This document shows positions 1-7,968 of a stretch of 64,000 nt of DNA, piece by piece. The stretch spans positions 2,595-66,594 of the forward strand of contig NZ_BMNE01000002.1 of assembly GCF_014646295.1 (NCBI RefSeq), read 5' to 3'. The stretch comes from Nocardia rhizosphaerihabitans (GTDB taxonomy: Bacteria; Actinomycetota; Actinomycetes; Mycobacteriales; Mycobacteriaceae). Below the pieces are notes generated by a model, which saw nothing but the letters and a program-made list of their open reading frames with translations, was not told the origin of the DNA and searched no databases. Position 1 is the stretch's first letter. Every line of letters starts with the position of its first letter. A program made the translations under genes and the position numbers.

Positions 1-12
1 GTTTCGGTGGCG

Positions 13-360
13 TCAGGAAGGCGGTGTGGCGGCGAGTTTCGCGATCACCTCGTCGATCTTGTTGACGACGAAGAGTTCGGTGCCTGTGTCGGTGTCGATG
101 CGCAGGCGGGTACGGAGGCCGCCGCTGAATATGCCACCGTCCGGACTTTGCTGCCCGACGGCGCGCAGCTGGGCCAGTGGAGTTTCCCAGCGCTTGCCGC
201 CGGTGATCGCATCGATGTGGGTGGGCACGAAGAGGAGACGGGTCTCGGTCAGGTAGAGGCAGCCGCCCACGGCTCGGCTGCCCTGTGTTCGATTGGCGAG
301 CTTGCGCCAGACGATGTTCTCGGATGCGCCCAGCGCGGGGCTACCGATCCACAATCCCAT
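13..360 (-). CDS. GRAM/PH-like domain protein
   Basis: A 115-residue protein with no signal peptide or membrane segment. The middle has the beta-strand pattern of a GRAM or bacterial PH fold (an LYLTETRLLFVP stretch, then a second strand-rich half ending in an NKIDEVIAKL helix). GRAM/PH folds often bind lipids or protein partners, but no ligand can be read here. It is the last gene of a three-gene minus-strand operon after the NfeD-like and flotillin-like genes, 86 bp downstream of the latter. ATG is preceded by AAGGA at good spacing. Family is assigned by pattern only; function is inferred from the flotillin context. Confidence 0.6.
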   Translation of the reverse strand: MGLWIGSPALGASENIVWRKLANRTQGSRAVGGCLYLTETRLLFVPTHIDAITGGKRWETPLAQLRAVGQQSPDGGIFSGGLRTRLRIDTDTGTELFVVNKIDEVIAKLAATPPS

Positions 361-446
361 CAGTCATTCCTTCTCGATCTCGGCGTTCGTCACAGTGGAT
401 CGACACCCGGCCGAGCATCGTTAATCGTGCCCGGCCGGGTACCGGA

Positions 447-1550
447 TCAGACCTTGTCGGCCTCGCCGTTGGACAACGCTTTCTGCAGCGAGTTGAAGAC
501 CGTGAGGCCCTGGCCGACCATGCCGTTGACGAGTTCGCCGACGCCGTCGGGGCCGTTGAGGACGGTGAGGTTGGCTCCTGCGAGGCCGTTGGAGGCCTGC
601 TTGACGATTTCGGGGAGCTGTTCGATGAGCAGCTGGTCGAGGGCGATGCGGTTGTTGGAGGCGGCGGCTTCGGCTTGGATGCGGGTGCGGTCGGCTTCGG
701 CCTCGGCGAGGATGCGGACACGTTCCGCTTCGGCCAATGCAGGTTTCACGACTTCGGCCTGGAGTTCCTGCTCGCGCAGTTCGGCGTTCTTGCGGGCCTG
801 CTCGGCCTGGGCGGTGAGGACCGCCTGCCTGGCGATGGCGTCGGCGAGCGGACCCGCCTGTGCCGCTTCGGCATTGGCCTTGTCGATGTCGCGCTGATAC
901 TGCGCCTTGAGGATCGAGGTCTCGCGTTCGTATTCGGCGCGGCGGCGCAGCGACTCCTGTTCGGCCTCGGCGGCGCGCTGGGCGGCCTGGGCCTGGGCGA
1001 TCTGGGCGTCGCGCTGCACGGCCGCATTGTGCGGTGCGGCAAGGGCATTGATGTAGCCGAGGTTGCCGTCGTCGATGGACTGGATCTGGAACGAGTCGAC
1101 CCACAGGCCGATATTGCTCATCTCCACCTTGGAGGCGATGAGCACCTCGTCGGCCAGCTTCTGGCGCTCGCGGATGATCTCCTCGACCGTCATCGAGCCG
1201 ACGATCGAGCGCAGGTGGCCGGAGAAGATGCGGCCGGTGAGTACCGACATCTCCTGCTCCTGCTCGGACAGGAACCGTTGTGCTGCATTGACGATCGACT
1301 GGGTGTCGTTGGCGACCTTGAACGCGATCACCGCGCGCACGTCGAGCTGGATGGCCTGCTTGGTGACGCAGCGCTCCCTGATCTCGGACTCGAACATGGC
1401 CAGCGAGAGGTAGCGGACCTTGCGGAACAGCGGCACCACCCAGGTGCCACGGCCGATGACCACCTTGAACGGCGCGTTGTCCTTGGTCTTGGCACCGCTG
1501 ACCAGCATGGCTTCGTCGGGATCGGGAACGTGATAGCCCAGCATGTTCAT
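447..1550 (-). CDS. SPFH/Band 7 (flotillin-like) protein
   Basis: A 367-residue protein. The N-terminal third is an SPFH/Band 7-like domain. A long Ala/Glu/Arg-rich coiled coil follows (residues about 190-310, many AEAE/QAEQ repeats), then a hydrophobic Gly/Leu tail. This is flotillin/YqiK architecture, which scaffolds membrane microdomains. No clear transmembrane hairpin is seen, so it may attach peripherally or through its partner. The frame stays open a further 81 codons upstream, but that part is Arg/Pro-rich antisense-like sequence. The chosen ATG overlaps the stop of the NfeD-like gene as ATGA and has GAGGAGAA directly before it. An ATG two codons later has better Shine-Dalgarno spacing and is an alternative. 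Confidence 0.8.
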   Translation of the reverse strand: MNMLGYHVPDPDEAMLVSGAKTKDNAPFKVVIGRGTWVVPLFRKVRYLSLAMFESEIRERCVTKQAIQLDVRAVIAFKVANDTQSIVNAAQRFLSEQEQEMSVLTGRIFSGHLRSIVGSMTVEEIIRERQKLADEVLIASKVEMSNIGLWVDSFQIQSIDDGNLGYINALAAPHNAAVQRDAQIAQAQAAQRAAEAEQESLRRRAEYERETSILKAQYQRDIDKANAEAAQAGPLADAIARQAVLTAQAEQARKNAELREQELQAEVVKPALAEAERVRILAEAEADRTRIQAEAAASNNRIALDQLLIEQLPEIVKQASNGLAGANLTVLNGPDGVGELVNGMVGQGLTVFNSLQKALSNGEADKV

Positions 1551-1768
1551 TTCTCCTCTGTGAGCGGAATCCAGGCGACGACGTCGACCAGCCGGCCCGG
1601 ATGGACCGCGACGATCAACACGGTCGAGCCGGCGGCGAGCGGTTCGTCGGCGCGGGCGAGGTAGGTCTCGGTGCCCCCGCGGATTGCGACGAGGACCTCG
1701 CCCAGCGCACCGGCCGCCCGGATCGGTGAGGTGAGGGTTCCCGTCAGGCCGTGCACGGGGTCGATCAT
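1547..1768 (-). CDS. NfeD-like short protein (OB-fold only)
   Basis: A 73-residue protein with alternating strands and the LVAIRGG...LAAGSTVLIVAVHPGRLVDV pattern typical of the NfeD C-terminal OB-fold. The usual NfeD transmembrane segments and ClpP-like protease domain are absent, so this is a minimal soluble form. NfeD proteins are standard partners of SPFH/flotillin proteins, and here the gene overlaps the flotillin-like gene by 4 bp (ATGA), implying translational coupling. It is the first gene of the operon. Its promoter must lie in 1769-1847, next to the divergent DJ-1 operator. Confidence 0.7.
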   Translation of the reverse strand: MIDPVHGLTGTLTSPIRAAGALGEVLVAIRGGTETYLARADEPLAAGSTVLIVAVHPGRLVDVVAWIPLTEEK

Positions 1769-1847
1769 CGCGCTGAGTCTCCTTGTCTCGCACCGAATGA
1801 CGTCAGCGTACGACGCGCGGCCTGTCGGCGGGTTTCGATTTCCTTAT

Positions 1848-1883
1848 TGACAGCATTCTGTCAAATATGACAGGATGCTGTCA
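1848..1883. promoter_or_regulatory. Tandem 16-bp operator, likely for the MarR regulator
   Basis: Two perfect dyads of the form TGACAG-N4-CTGTCA lie at 1848-1863 and 1868-1883, with centres 20 bp apart (two helical turns, same DNA face). The second dyad ends on the A of the ATG of the DJ-1-family gene, so occupancy would block transcription start or elongation. The MarR-family gene at the end of the same transcript is the natural ligand (inference). Confidence 0.75.
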
Positions 1884-2515
1884 TGTCGATCTCAACAGTT
1901 CACGTAGCCGTCTACGACACTCTCGCCGACTGGGAGGTGGGCGCCGCCACCGCGCACATCGCCAACGGCAACTGGCACCGCGAGCCGGGAAAGTTCCAGG
2001 TGAAGACGGTCGGGCTGAGCGCCGAACCGATCACCACGATGGGCCGGATGCGGGTGACGCCCGACCTGGCGGTCGCCGATCTCGACCCCGCCGACAGCGC
2101 GATGCTGATCCTGCCCGGCGCCGACCTGTGGGTCGGTGAGGAGCTGATTCCCCTCGCGCACAAGGCAAGGCAGTTCGTCGAGGCAGGCGTGCCGATCGCC
2201 GCGATCTGCGGCGCCACCTTCGGGCTGGCAAGGGAGGGGTTGCTCGACGACCGCGCGCACACCTCCAATGCGGCCGAATACCTCGTCTACAGCGGATATT
2301 CGGGCGCCGATCGCTATGTGGAGGTGCCTGCCGTCACCGATCGCGACGTCATCACCGCCGACGGTATGTCCCCGTTCGAGTTCGCGCGGGAGGTCTTCGC
2401 CCGCCTCGACCTGTACGAACCGCGCGTCCTCGACGCCTGGTACCAGTTGTACGCACAGAAGGACCCGGCCGGGTACGCCGTACTCGCCGACTACGAAGGG
2501 AGCCTCGCCGGTTGA
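1883..2515 (+). CDS. DJ-1/PfpI family protein
   Basis: A 210-residue single-domain DJ-1/PfpI (class I glutamine amidotransferase-like) protein. The nucleophile elbow is AICGATFGLA with Cys109, and the preceding LILPGADLW strand carries the conserved Gly-Ala. Family members include chaperone/deglycase-like proteins, cysteine proteases and isonitrile hydratases; the substrate here is unknown. The ATG lies at the edge of the double operator, with AGGA seven bases upstream. The stop overlaps the start of the MarR gene (TTGA), so the two are co-translated. The pairing with a MarR regulator suggests a response to a small reactive compound (inference). Confidence 0.85.
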   Translation: MSISTVHVAVYDTLADWEVGAATAHIANGNWHREPGKFQVKTVGLSAEPITTMGRMRVTPDLAVADLDPADSAMLILPGADLWVGEELIPLAHKARQFVEAGVPIAAICGATFGLAREGLLDDRAHTSNAAEYLVYSGYSGADRYVEVPAVTDRDVITADGMSPFEFAREVFARLDLYEPRVLDAWYQLYAQKDPAGYAVLADYEGSLAG

Positions 2516-2970
2516 ACGAGGAACAGGACTTACTCGACGGCGCCGCGCTCACCGTCTACCGGCTCAACGGCCAATTCCTCACCATCGGTGACGGATTGGC
2601 CGCGCCGGCCGGGATCTCCGTCGCCTGGTGGCAGGTGATGGCGGCCGTGCAGGAGCAACCGCTGCCGGTCGCCGGGATCGCCCGCGCCATGGGCATCACC
2701 AGGCAGAGCGTGCAGCGGGTGGCCGACCTGCTCGTCGCCAAGGGGATGTGCGAATACCGCCCCAACCCGGCGCACAAGCGGGCCAAGCTGGTGGCGATCA
2801 CCGCGGCGGGGGAGGCGGCCATCCGGCGCATCGATCCGCAGCACGCGGTGATGGCGTGGCGGCTCGCCGACGCCCTCGGACCTGCGGCGTTCGCCGAGAC
2901 CGTCGCGGTGCTGACGCGCCTGTCCGCCGCCCTCGACATGATCATCGCCGCCGACGAGTCGGCTGGTTGA
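2512..2970 (+). CDS. MarR family transcriptional regulator
   Basis: A 152-residue winged-helix regulator. The recognition region is VAGIARAMGITRQSVQRVADLL (residues about 55-76), followed by the wing (EYRPNPAHKRAKLVAITAAG), the usual MarR order. It starts at a TTG overlapping the TGA of the DJ-1 gene by 4 bp. It probably binds the tandem TGACAG-N4-CTGTCA sites at 1848-1883 and autoregulates the pair. No cysteine sits in an obvious sensing position, so ligand sensing rather than thiol oxidation is more likely (inference). Confidence 0.88.
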   Translation: MNEEQDLLDGAALTVYRLNGQFLTIGDGLAAPAGISVAWWQVMAAVQEQPLPVAGIARAMGITRQSVQRVADLLVAKGMCEYRPNPAHKRAKLVAITAAGEAAIRRIDPQHAVMAWRLADALGPAAFAETVAVLTRLSAALDMIIAADESAG

Positions 2971-3034
2971 ACATCGCGACACACCCGCGGTCGAAGTCGA
3001 GCAGGTTCCCCGCCGCGGCGACCTTGGTGTGATG

Positions 3035-3062
3035 TTGACTTGCTATGGTTTCGATCTAGCAA
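3035..3062 (+). promoter_or_regulatory. Putative promoter/dyad before the serine protease gene
   Basis: TTGACT (3035-3040), a 16-bp spacer and TAGCAA (3057-3062) could form a weak sigma-A-type promoter. The same stretch holds an inverted repeat TTGCTA-N11-TAGCAA (3040-3045 / 3057-3062) that could be an operator. The site is 55 bp upstream of the ATG. Both readings are tentative. Confidence 0.35.
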
Positions 3063-3116
3063 ACGCGCAGCGTTTCGCGCCAAAGAGATAGCCGCGTCCA
3101 ACGGAACGGATCGGAT

Positions 3117-3776
3117 ATGTCAAGAGCAATCGCAGCAATAGGCGCAGTACTGGCAGCACTCGGCGTGACGATGGCCGGGCAGATCGGGACGGCGAACGCC
3201 GCGGATCCAGCCGTCCTCGGTGGCGGTTCCGGCATCGGCGTGAACGACGCCACCTGCACGCTCACCACGATCGGACACGATTCCGGCGGTCGGCTGGTCG
3301 GGCTCACCGCCGGGCACTGCGGTCCCCTCGGCGCCGACATCACGGCCGAGGCCAATCGCGGTGCGGGCGTCGTCGGCAAGGTCGCCGTCCTCAACGAGAA
3401 CATGGACTACGCCGTGATCACCTTCGACCCGAACATGGTCGTCCCGGTGAACCGTGTAGGCAACACCACGATCACCGGGATCGGCGGACCAGCACAGTTC
3501 CCCGCCATCGCCTGCAAAGAAGGCCGCACCACCGGCCAGACCTGTGGCATCACCTGGGGTGACCCGCTGCAATCCAAGATCGCGACCGTGACGCAGATCT
3601 GTGTCATCTCCGGCGACTCCGGTGGCCCTGTCGTGGTCGGCACCACCCTGGTCGGCATGGTCAACGGCTACATATACGTGCCGTGCATCGGACCGGAGGT
3701 CGGCATGAACATGACCGACATCCTCGGCGACATCGACGCACGCGGTGGCGTCGGAGCGGGCTTCCGCCCGATCTGA
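3117..3776 (+). CDS. Secreted chymotrypsin-fold (S1 family) serine protease
   Basis: A 219-residue exported protein. The N-terminal hydrophobic stretch ends at ANA-AD (cleavage near residue 28). The catalytic triad is visible: His67 in TAGHC, Asp97 in MDYAVI and Ser168 in GDSGGPV. Four cysteines after the signal are placed for disulfides. It is similar in size and layout to small actinobacterial trypsin-like or streptogrisin-type proteases, but there is no long pro-region, so it may be made without an inhibitory propeptide. It stands alone, with a convergent FHA gene 8 bp beyond its stop. The physiological substrate is unknown. Confidence 0.85.
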   Translation: MSRAIAAIGAVLAALGVTMAGQIGTANAADPAVLGGGSGIGVNDATCTLTTIGHDSGGRLVGLTAGHCGPLGADITAEANRGAGVVGKVAVLNENMDYAVITFDPNMVVPVNRVGNTTITGIGGPAQFPAIACKEGRTTGQTCGITWGDPLQSKIATVTQICVISGDSGGPVVVGTTLVGMVNGYIYVPCIGPEVGMNMTDILGDIDARGGVGAGFRPI

Positions 3777-3784
3777 CCGGGATG

Positions 3785-4489
3785 TCAGTCGGCGACGCCG
3801 GGCTTGCGATCGGCCAGCACGCCACTGGCGAGGGCCCGCTCGACCAGCTCCACCCGCTTCTGGTTCTGCGGGAAATCGTCGACCTGGAACGTTCGGCACA
3901 GTGCCCGCAGATGGGTCTTCACGGTGGCGATGCTGAGGCACAGATCCTGTGCGATCCGGCAGTTCGACGCCGGGTAGCAATGCGCGAGCTCACCCTCGCG
4001 CGACCCGCACAGTGCCTCCAGAACCAGGTATTGCGCATCGGTGAGTGAACTGCGTGATACCCGCAGGACGGGCGTCGTCGGCACCTCCTCCACCGGCGAG
4101 TGGCCGTCCTCGCTGAACGTGAACACCGTTTGCCCGACTTTGAGGGTGTCGCCGGATTCGAGGGTCCGGCGACCGCCGATCCGCTCCCCATTGACAAATG
4201 TCCCATTTGTCGACATTCCGTCGTCGACGACGACCCAGCAGTCACAGATCTGCTCGATGACGGCGTGCAGTCGCGACACCGTCGAATCGTCGGAAACCAC
4301 GATGTCGGCGGCATCCGAGCGCCCGATGGACACCGTGCCCCCGTAGTGATCAAGACGGTACTCGCGGCGACTCCCGTTCCCGAACGCCGAGGTCAGCGTG
4401 CAAACACCGGGCGGTCGCGGCCACACATGCCAGTCCACCGCCGTACTCACGTTGTTCCCGAGTGCCCTCGCCCCGCTCGCTCTGGCCAT
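3785..4489 (-). CDS. FHA domain protein with C-terminal helix-turn-helix
   Basis: A 234-residue two-domain protein. Residues about 45-130 form a forkhead-associated domain with the phosphothreonine-binding signature (GRS...SRLHAVI, then DDGMSTNGTFVNG). The C-terminal part (residues about 150-225) has a helix-turn-helix pattern, with NCRIAQDLCLSIATVKTHL resembling the LuxR/winged-helix recognition motif. This suggests a transcription factor that docks to a phosphorylated Ser/Thr kinase or partner. PknG (13424-15919) is the only such kinase in the window, and any link is speculation. No other domain or membrane segment. The start is uncertain because no strong Shine-Dalgarno precedes the ATG. 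Confidence 0.78.
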   Translation of the reverse strand: MARASGARALGNNVSTAVDWHVWPRPPGVCTLTSAFGNGSRREYRLDHYGGTVSIGRSDAADIVVSDDSTVSRLHAVIEQICDCWVVVDDGMSTNGTFVNGERIGGRRTLESGDTLKVGQTVFTFSEDGHSPVEEVPTTPVLRVSRSSLTDAQYLVLEALCGSREGELAHCYPASNCRIAQDLCLSIATVKTHLRALCRTFQVDDFPQNQKRVELVERALASGVLADRKPGVAD

Positions 4490-4625
4490 GACCTGCCCTC
4501 ATTCTGCTGCCATGAATCCAGTGTGCGCCGCCGCGCAAACGATCACATGAGTAGTCGACCACTCGAATGTGCCGCCGCGAGGGATGAGGGTGGCAGTCCC
4601 GGGCTCGGGTAGCCGGACAGCACGA

Positions 4626-4656
4626 AGCCCGCGCCGACCGGTAGGTGGCGCGGGCT
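4626..4656 (-). terminator. Hairpin downstream of the yceI-like gene
   Basis: A 10-bp perfect stem (4626-4635 with 4647-4656, arms AGCCCGCGCC/GGCGCGGGCT) with an 11-nt loop, 16 bp beyond the stop of the YceI gene. There is no U-tract on either strand, so it is terminator-like rather than a textbook intrinsic terminator. The rest of 4490-4671 shows no gene. Confidence 0.5.
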
Positions 4657-4671
4657 GCGTGGGTGTGTGGG

Positions 4672-5220
4672 TCAGCTCTGGAGGGCGACCTCGATTTCGA
4701 GGGTGAGGGTGATCTTGTCGCCGATGACGGCGCCGCCGTCGGGCAGCGGCATGTCGATGTCGAGGCCGAAGTCGCGGCGGGAGACCACGGTCTTGGCTTC
4801 GAAGCCGGCGACCGGGCCGTTGCCCATGCCCGGGTTGACGCCGAGGAACTCGACCTCGAGCGAGACCGGCTTGGTGTTGCCGCGCACGGTGAACTCGCCG
4901 TCGACGACGAAGTCGCTGCCATCGCCCCGGAATCCGGTGGACTTGAAGGTCATCACCGGGAACTGCTCGGCGTGGAAGAAGTCGGCGGTGCGCAGGTGAC
5001 CGTCGCGCTGGGCGTTGTCGGTGGTGAGGGAGTCGACGCGGATCTCGGCGTGCGCGGAGGCCGTGCCGTCTTCGCCGATGACGAGGGCGCCGTCGAAGTC
5101 GGTGAAGCGGCCGCGGACCTTGCTCACCATCAGGTGGCGTACGGAGAAGCCGACGGTGGAGTGGGTGGGGTCGATGGCCCAGGTGCCCGCGGTGAGGCCG
5201 GTGGCGAGTGCGGTGGTCAT
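4672..5220 (-). CDS. YceI-like family protein
   Basis: A 182-residue protein carrying the YceI/lipocalin-like signature: WAIDPTHSTVGFSVRHLMVSKVRG near the N-terminus, then the DSLTTDNAQRDGHLRTADFF block and the NTKPVSLEVEFLG strand region. YceI proteins form a beta-barrel that binds polyisoprenoid lipids. Unlike Escherichia coli YceI there is no signal peptide, so this is probably cytoplasmic, as in many actinobacteria. AAGGAG lies 5 bases before the ATG. It follows the FMN reductase gene by 35 bp and could be read from the same transcript. The ligand is not known. Confidence 0.88.
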   Translation of the reverse strand: MTTALATGLTAGTWAIDPTHSTVGFSVRHLMVSKVRGRFTDFDGALVIGEDGTASAHAEIRVDSLTTDNAQRDGHLRTADFFHAEQFPVMTFKSTGFRGDGSDFVVDGEFTVRGNTKPVSLEVEFLGVNPGMGNGPVAGFEAKTVVSRRDFGLDIDMPLPDGGAVIGDKITLTLEIEVALQS

Positions 5221-5255
5221 GGGAACTCCTTATGGGGGTTGGTGTTTCGGAGGGT

Positions 5256-5876
5256 CTAGCGGGGGAGGTTGGCGGCGAGCAGATCCGCGAACGGGGTCGG
5301 CTCGTCGTACGGGTCGGCAGGTCCGGTGGCGGGCTTGCCGAGGATCTGGGTGGCGAATTCGCCTGCGGCGCGGTCTATCCGGTTGTTCAGCGCCTGGTCG
5401 GCGCCGCGGGCGCCCCAGTCCGACGATGCGGCGTACACGGCGGTGGGTACGACGATCGAGCGCAGGTAGGCGAACAGCGGACGCACCGCGTGCTCGAGCG
5501 CCAGCGAATGACGTTCGGTGCCGCCGGTGGCACCGGCCAGCACCGGTTTGCCGGCGAGCGAATCCGGTTCGAGCACATCGAAGAACGTCTTGAACAGGCC
5601 GCTGTAGGAGGCGCTGAAGATCGGTGTCACCGCGATCAGACCGTCGGCGCCGACGACCTGATCGATCGCGGTCCGCAGCGCCGGTGCCGGAAACCCGGTG
5701 AGCAGGTTGTCGGCCAGGTCGCGGGCGTGGTCGCGCAGGTCGACGAAGTCCAGTTCGACCTCGGCGCCCGCGGCCCGCAGCTCCCGCGCGGTGGCGGTGG
5801 CCAGCCGGTCGGCCAGCAGCCGGGTCGACGAGGGCTGCGACAGCCCGGCCGACACCACCGCGATACGAGTGGTCAT
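5256..5876 (-). CDS. NAD(P)H-dependent FMN reductase, CE1759 family
   Basis: A 206-residue flavodoxin-fold reductase. It begins with the RIAVVSAGLSQPSSTRLLAD phosphate-binding loop and carries the TPIFSASYSGLFKTFFD and GATGGTERHSL segments typical of the NADPH-dependent FMN reductase superfamily. It resembles the CE1759 family, which is always paired with a CE1758-type luciferase-like oxygenase. The pairing holds here: its ATG overlaps the stop of the oxygenase as ATGA. It probably supplies reduced FMN to that oxygenase. The substrate of the pair is not established for the family. Confidence 0.85.
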   Translation of the reverse strand: MTTRIAVVSAGLSQPSSTRLLADRLATATARELRAAGAEVELDFVDLRDHARDLADNLLTGFPAPALRTAIDQVVGADGLIAVTPIFSASYSGLFKTFFDVLEPDSLAGKPVLAGATGGTERHSLALEHAVRPLFAYLRSIVVPTAVYAASSDWGARGADQALNNRIDRAAGEFATQILGKPATGPADPYDEPTPFADLLAANLPR

Positions 5877-6964
5877 GCGGTCACCTCCGTCGCGGTCTTG
5901 GCGGCGAGGAGCGAGGCGTGAGTCGGCGCGTCCGGCACCTGTGCGGGGCGTCGGGCCGCGAATTCCTTGCGCAGCACCGGAATCACTTCCTCGCCGAGCA
6001 GATCGAGCTGTTCGAGCACCGTCTTCAACGGCAGGCCGGCGTGGTCGACGAGGAACAGCTGGCGCTGGTAGTCGCCGAAGTGCTCGCGGAAGGTGAGCGT
6101 CTTCTCGATGACCTGCTCCGGGCTGCCCACGGTCAGCGGGGTCTGCTCGGTGAACTCCTCCAGCGACGGGCCGTGTCCGTAGACGGGCGCGTTGTCGAAG
6201 TACGGCCGGAATTCCCGGACCGCGTCCTGAGAGTTCTTGCGCAGGAACACCTGTCCACCGAGGCCGACGATGGCCTGGTCGGCGCTGCCGTGGCCGTAGT
6301 GCTCGTAGCGACGGCGGTACAGGTCGATCAGCCGCTGGAAATGGTCGGTGGGCCAGAAGATGTGGTTGGCGAAGAAGCCGTCACCGTAGTAGGCGGCCTG
6401 CTCGGCGATCTCCGGGCTGCGGATCGAGCCGTGCCAGACGAACGGCGGGACGTCGTCGAGCGGACGCGGCGTCGAGGTGAACGACTGCAGCGGCGTGCGG
6501 AACTTGCCCTCCCAGTCCACGACGTCCTCGCGCCAGAGCCGGTGCAGCAGATGGTAGTTCTCGATGGCCAGGGGAATGCCGTCGCGAATGTCCTTGCCGA
6601 ACCAGGGATAGACCGGGCCGGTGTTGCCGCGGCCGAGCATCAGGTCGACCCGGCCGTCGGCCAGGTGTTGCAGCATCGCGAAGTCCTCGGCGATCTTGAC
6701 CGGGTCGTTCGTGGTGATCAGCGTGGTGGAGGTGGACAGCAGGATGTTGTCGGTGCGGCCCGCGATGTAGCCGAGCATGGTGGTCGGCGAGGACGGGACG
6801 AAGGGCGGATTGTGGTGCTCGCCCATCGCGAACACGTCCAGACCCACTTCCTCGGCCTTCTGCGCGATCGCGACCATCGCCTTGATCCGCTCGGCCTCGG
6901 TCGGGGTGCGGCCGTTCGTTGGATCGGTGGTCACGTCACCGACGGTGAAGATTCCGAACTGCAC
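5873..6964 (-). CDS. LLM-class flavin-dependent oxidoreductase, CE1758 family
   Basis: A 363-residue TIM-barrel protein of the bacterial luciferase superfamily (QFGIFTVGDVT start, VFAMGEHHNPPFVPSSP, GRGNTGPVYPWFG, VWHGSIRSPE). I chose the GTG at 6964 over the upstream ATG at 6985: AAAGGAGG lies just before the GTG, and family members begin at the QFGIF segment. It works with the overlapping FMN reductase as a two-component monooxygenase; reaction and substrate are unknown. A perfect 14-bp palindrome overlaps the rejected upstream ATG and probably controls the pair. Confidence 0.87.
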   Translation of the reverse strand: MQFGIFTVGDVTTDPTNGRTPTEAERIKAMVAIAQKAEEVGLDVFAMGEHHNPPFVPSSPTTMLGYIAGRTDNILLSTSTTLITTNDPVKIAEDFAMLQHLADGRVDLMLGRGNTGPVYPWFGKDIRDGIPLAIENYHLLHRLWREDVVDWEGKFRTPLQSFTSTPRPLDDVPPFVWHGSIRSPEIAEQAAYYGDGFFANHIFWPTDHFQRLIDLYRRRYEHYGHGSADQAIVGLGGQVFLRKNSQDAVREFRPYFDNAPVYGHGPSLEEFTEQTPLTVGSPEQVIEKTLTFREHFGDYQRQLFLVDHAGLPLKTVLEQLDLLGEEVIPVLRKEFAARRPAQVPDAPTHASLLAAKTATEVTA

Positions 6965-6977
6965 GGGCCCTCCTTTG

Positions 6978-6991
6978 GTTGCCATGGCAAC
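6978..6991. promoter_or_regulatory. Palindromic operator upstream of the LLM/FMN reductase pair
   Basis: A perfect 14-bp palindrome, GTTGCCATGGCAAC, 14 bp upstream of the GTG start and just before the Shine-Dalgarno. Its position suits a repressor site at the transcription start. No regulator gene sits in this small operon, so the binding protein is unlinked (MarR-like size, inferred). Confidence 0.55.
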
Positions 6992-7045
6992 TATAACCGG
7001 CGAAGGGTGGAACCTATTCCGGTGAGGCGCAGCTCACATCTGGAG

Positions 7046-7846
7046 TCAGTCCAGGAACGGGGTGCGGGTCCGGCCGATCAGGTCGGCGACCGAGTCGACG
7101 ACCAGGGTGGGGCGGAACGGGTACTTCTCGACCGAGGCCTTCGTGGAGATGCCCGAGGTGACCAGGACCGTGCGCATGCCCGCTTCCAGGCCCGCGATCA
7201 CGTCGGTGTCCATCCGGTCGCCGATCATCACGGTGGACTGCGAATGCGCGCCGATGCGGCGCAGGGCCGAGCGCATCATCAGCGGGTTCGGCTTGCCGAC
7301 GTAGTACGGTTCCTTGCCGGTCGCGCGGGTGATCAGCGCGGCGACCGAGCCGGTGGCCGGCAGCACCCCGTCGCGCGAGGGCCCCGTGGCGTCGGGGTTG
7401 GTCGCGATGAACTTGGCGCCACGGTCGACCAGGCGGATCGCGGTGGTGATGGCCTCGAAGGAATAGGTGCGGGTCTCGCCGAGCACCACGTAGTCGGGGT
7501 CGCTGTCGGTGAGCACGTAGCCGATCTCGTGCAGGGCGGTGGTGAGCCCGGACTCGCCGACCACGTAGGCGGTGCCGTTGGGGCGCTGGTCGTCGAGGAA
7601 GGTCGCGGTGGCCAGCGCCGAGGTCCAGATGGACTCCTCGGGGATGTCGAGGCCGGTGTGGCGCAGACGGGCCTGCAGGTCGCGTGGGGTGCGGATCGAA
7701 TTGTTGGTCAGGACGAGGAACGGGGTCTCGTTCTCACGCAGTTCGGCCAGGAACTCGTCGGCGCCGGGGATCAGCTGATCCTCGTGCACCAGCACGCCGT
7801 CCATGTCGGTCAGATACGACAAGATCTGGTCATCCTTGGCGGTCAC
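7046..7846 (-). CDS. HAD-superfamily hydrolase, NagD-like (subfamily IIA)
   Basis: A 266-residue haloacid dehalogenase-like phosphatase. Motif I is TDMDGVL (Asp14, Asp16), motif II LTNNS, motif III Lys in YVGKPNP and motif [10 protein letters not shown]. The large C2-type cap between motifs II and III and the overall length match NagD/4-nitrophenylphosphatase proteins that act on nucleotide or sugar phosphates. The start is a GTG with no strong Shine-Dalgarno. It is transcribed away from fgd1. Substrate cannot be read from sequence. Confidence 0.87.
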   Translation of the reverse strand: MTAKDDQILSYLTDMDGVLVHEDQLIPGADEFLAELRENETPFLVLTNNSIRTPRDLQARLRHTGLDIPEESIWTSALATATFLDDQRPNGTAYVVGESGLTTALHEIGYVLTDSDPDYVVLGETRTYSFEAITTAIRLVDRGAKFIATNPDATGPSRDGVLPATGSVAALITRATGKEPYYVGKPNPLMMRSALRRIGAHSQSTVMIGDRMDTDVIAGLEAGMRTVLVTSGISTKASVEKYPFRPTLVVDSVADLIGRTRTPFLD

Positions 7847-7968
7847 CAGCTAATCATCCGCTAAAACCCGTGCGGGTGCGAGTTACCGCTACCGGACAGT
7901 CGCCCGGGGCGTTGGTTAGTGTCGATGCGGCAGGGGCTGCGACGAAGCGAACGACAGGAGTGGCTGAG

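Noticed and set aside
6965..6985. Upstream ATG start for the LLM oxidoreductase.
   Set aside because: No ribosome site, it lies in a palindrome, and the GTG at 6964 has AAAGGAGG directly upstream and matches the family N-terminus.
5918..7864. A long plus-strand open frame (about 650 codons) opposite the LLM and HAD genes.
   Set aside because: Pure antisense shadow of GC-rich coding. Translation is Val/Gly/Arg-rich with no domain, while the minus strand has full motifs and ribosome sites.
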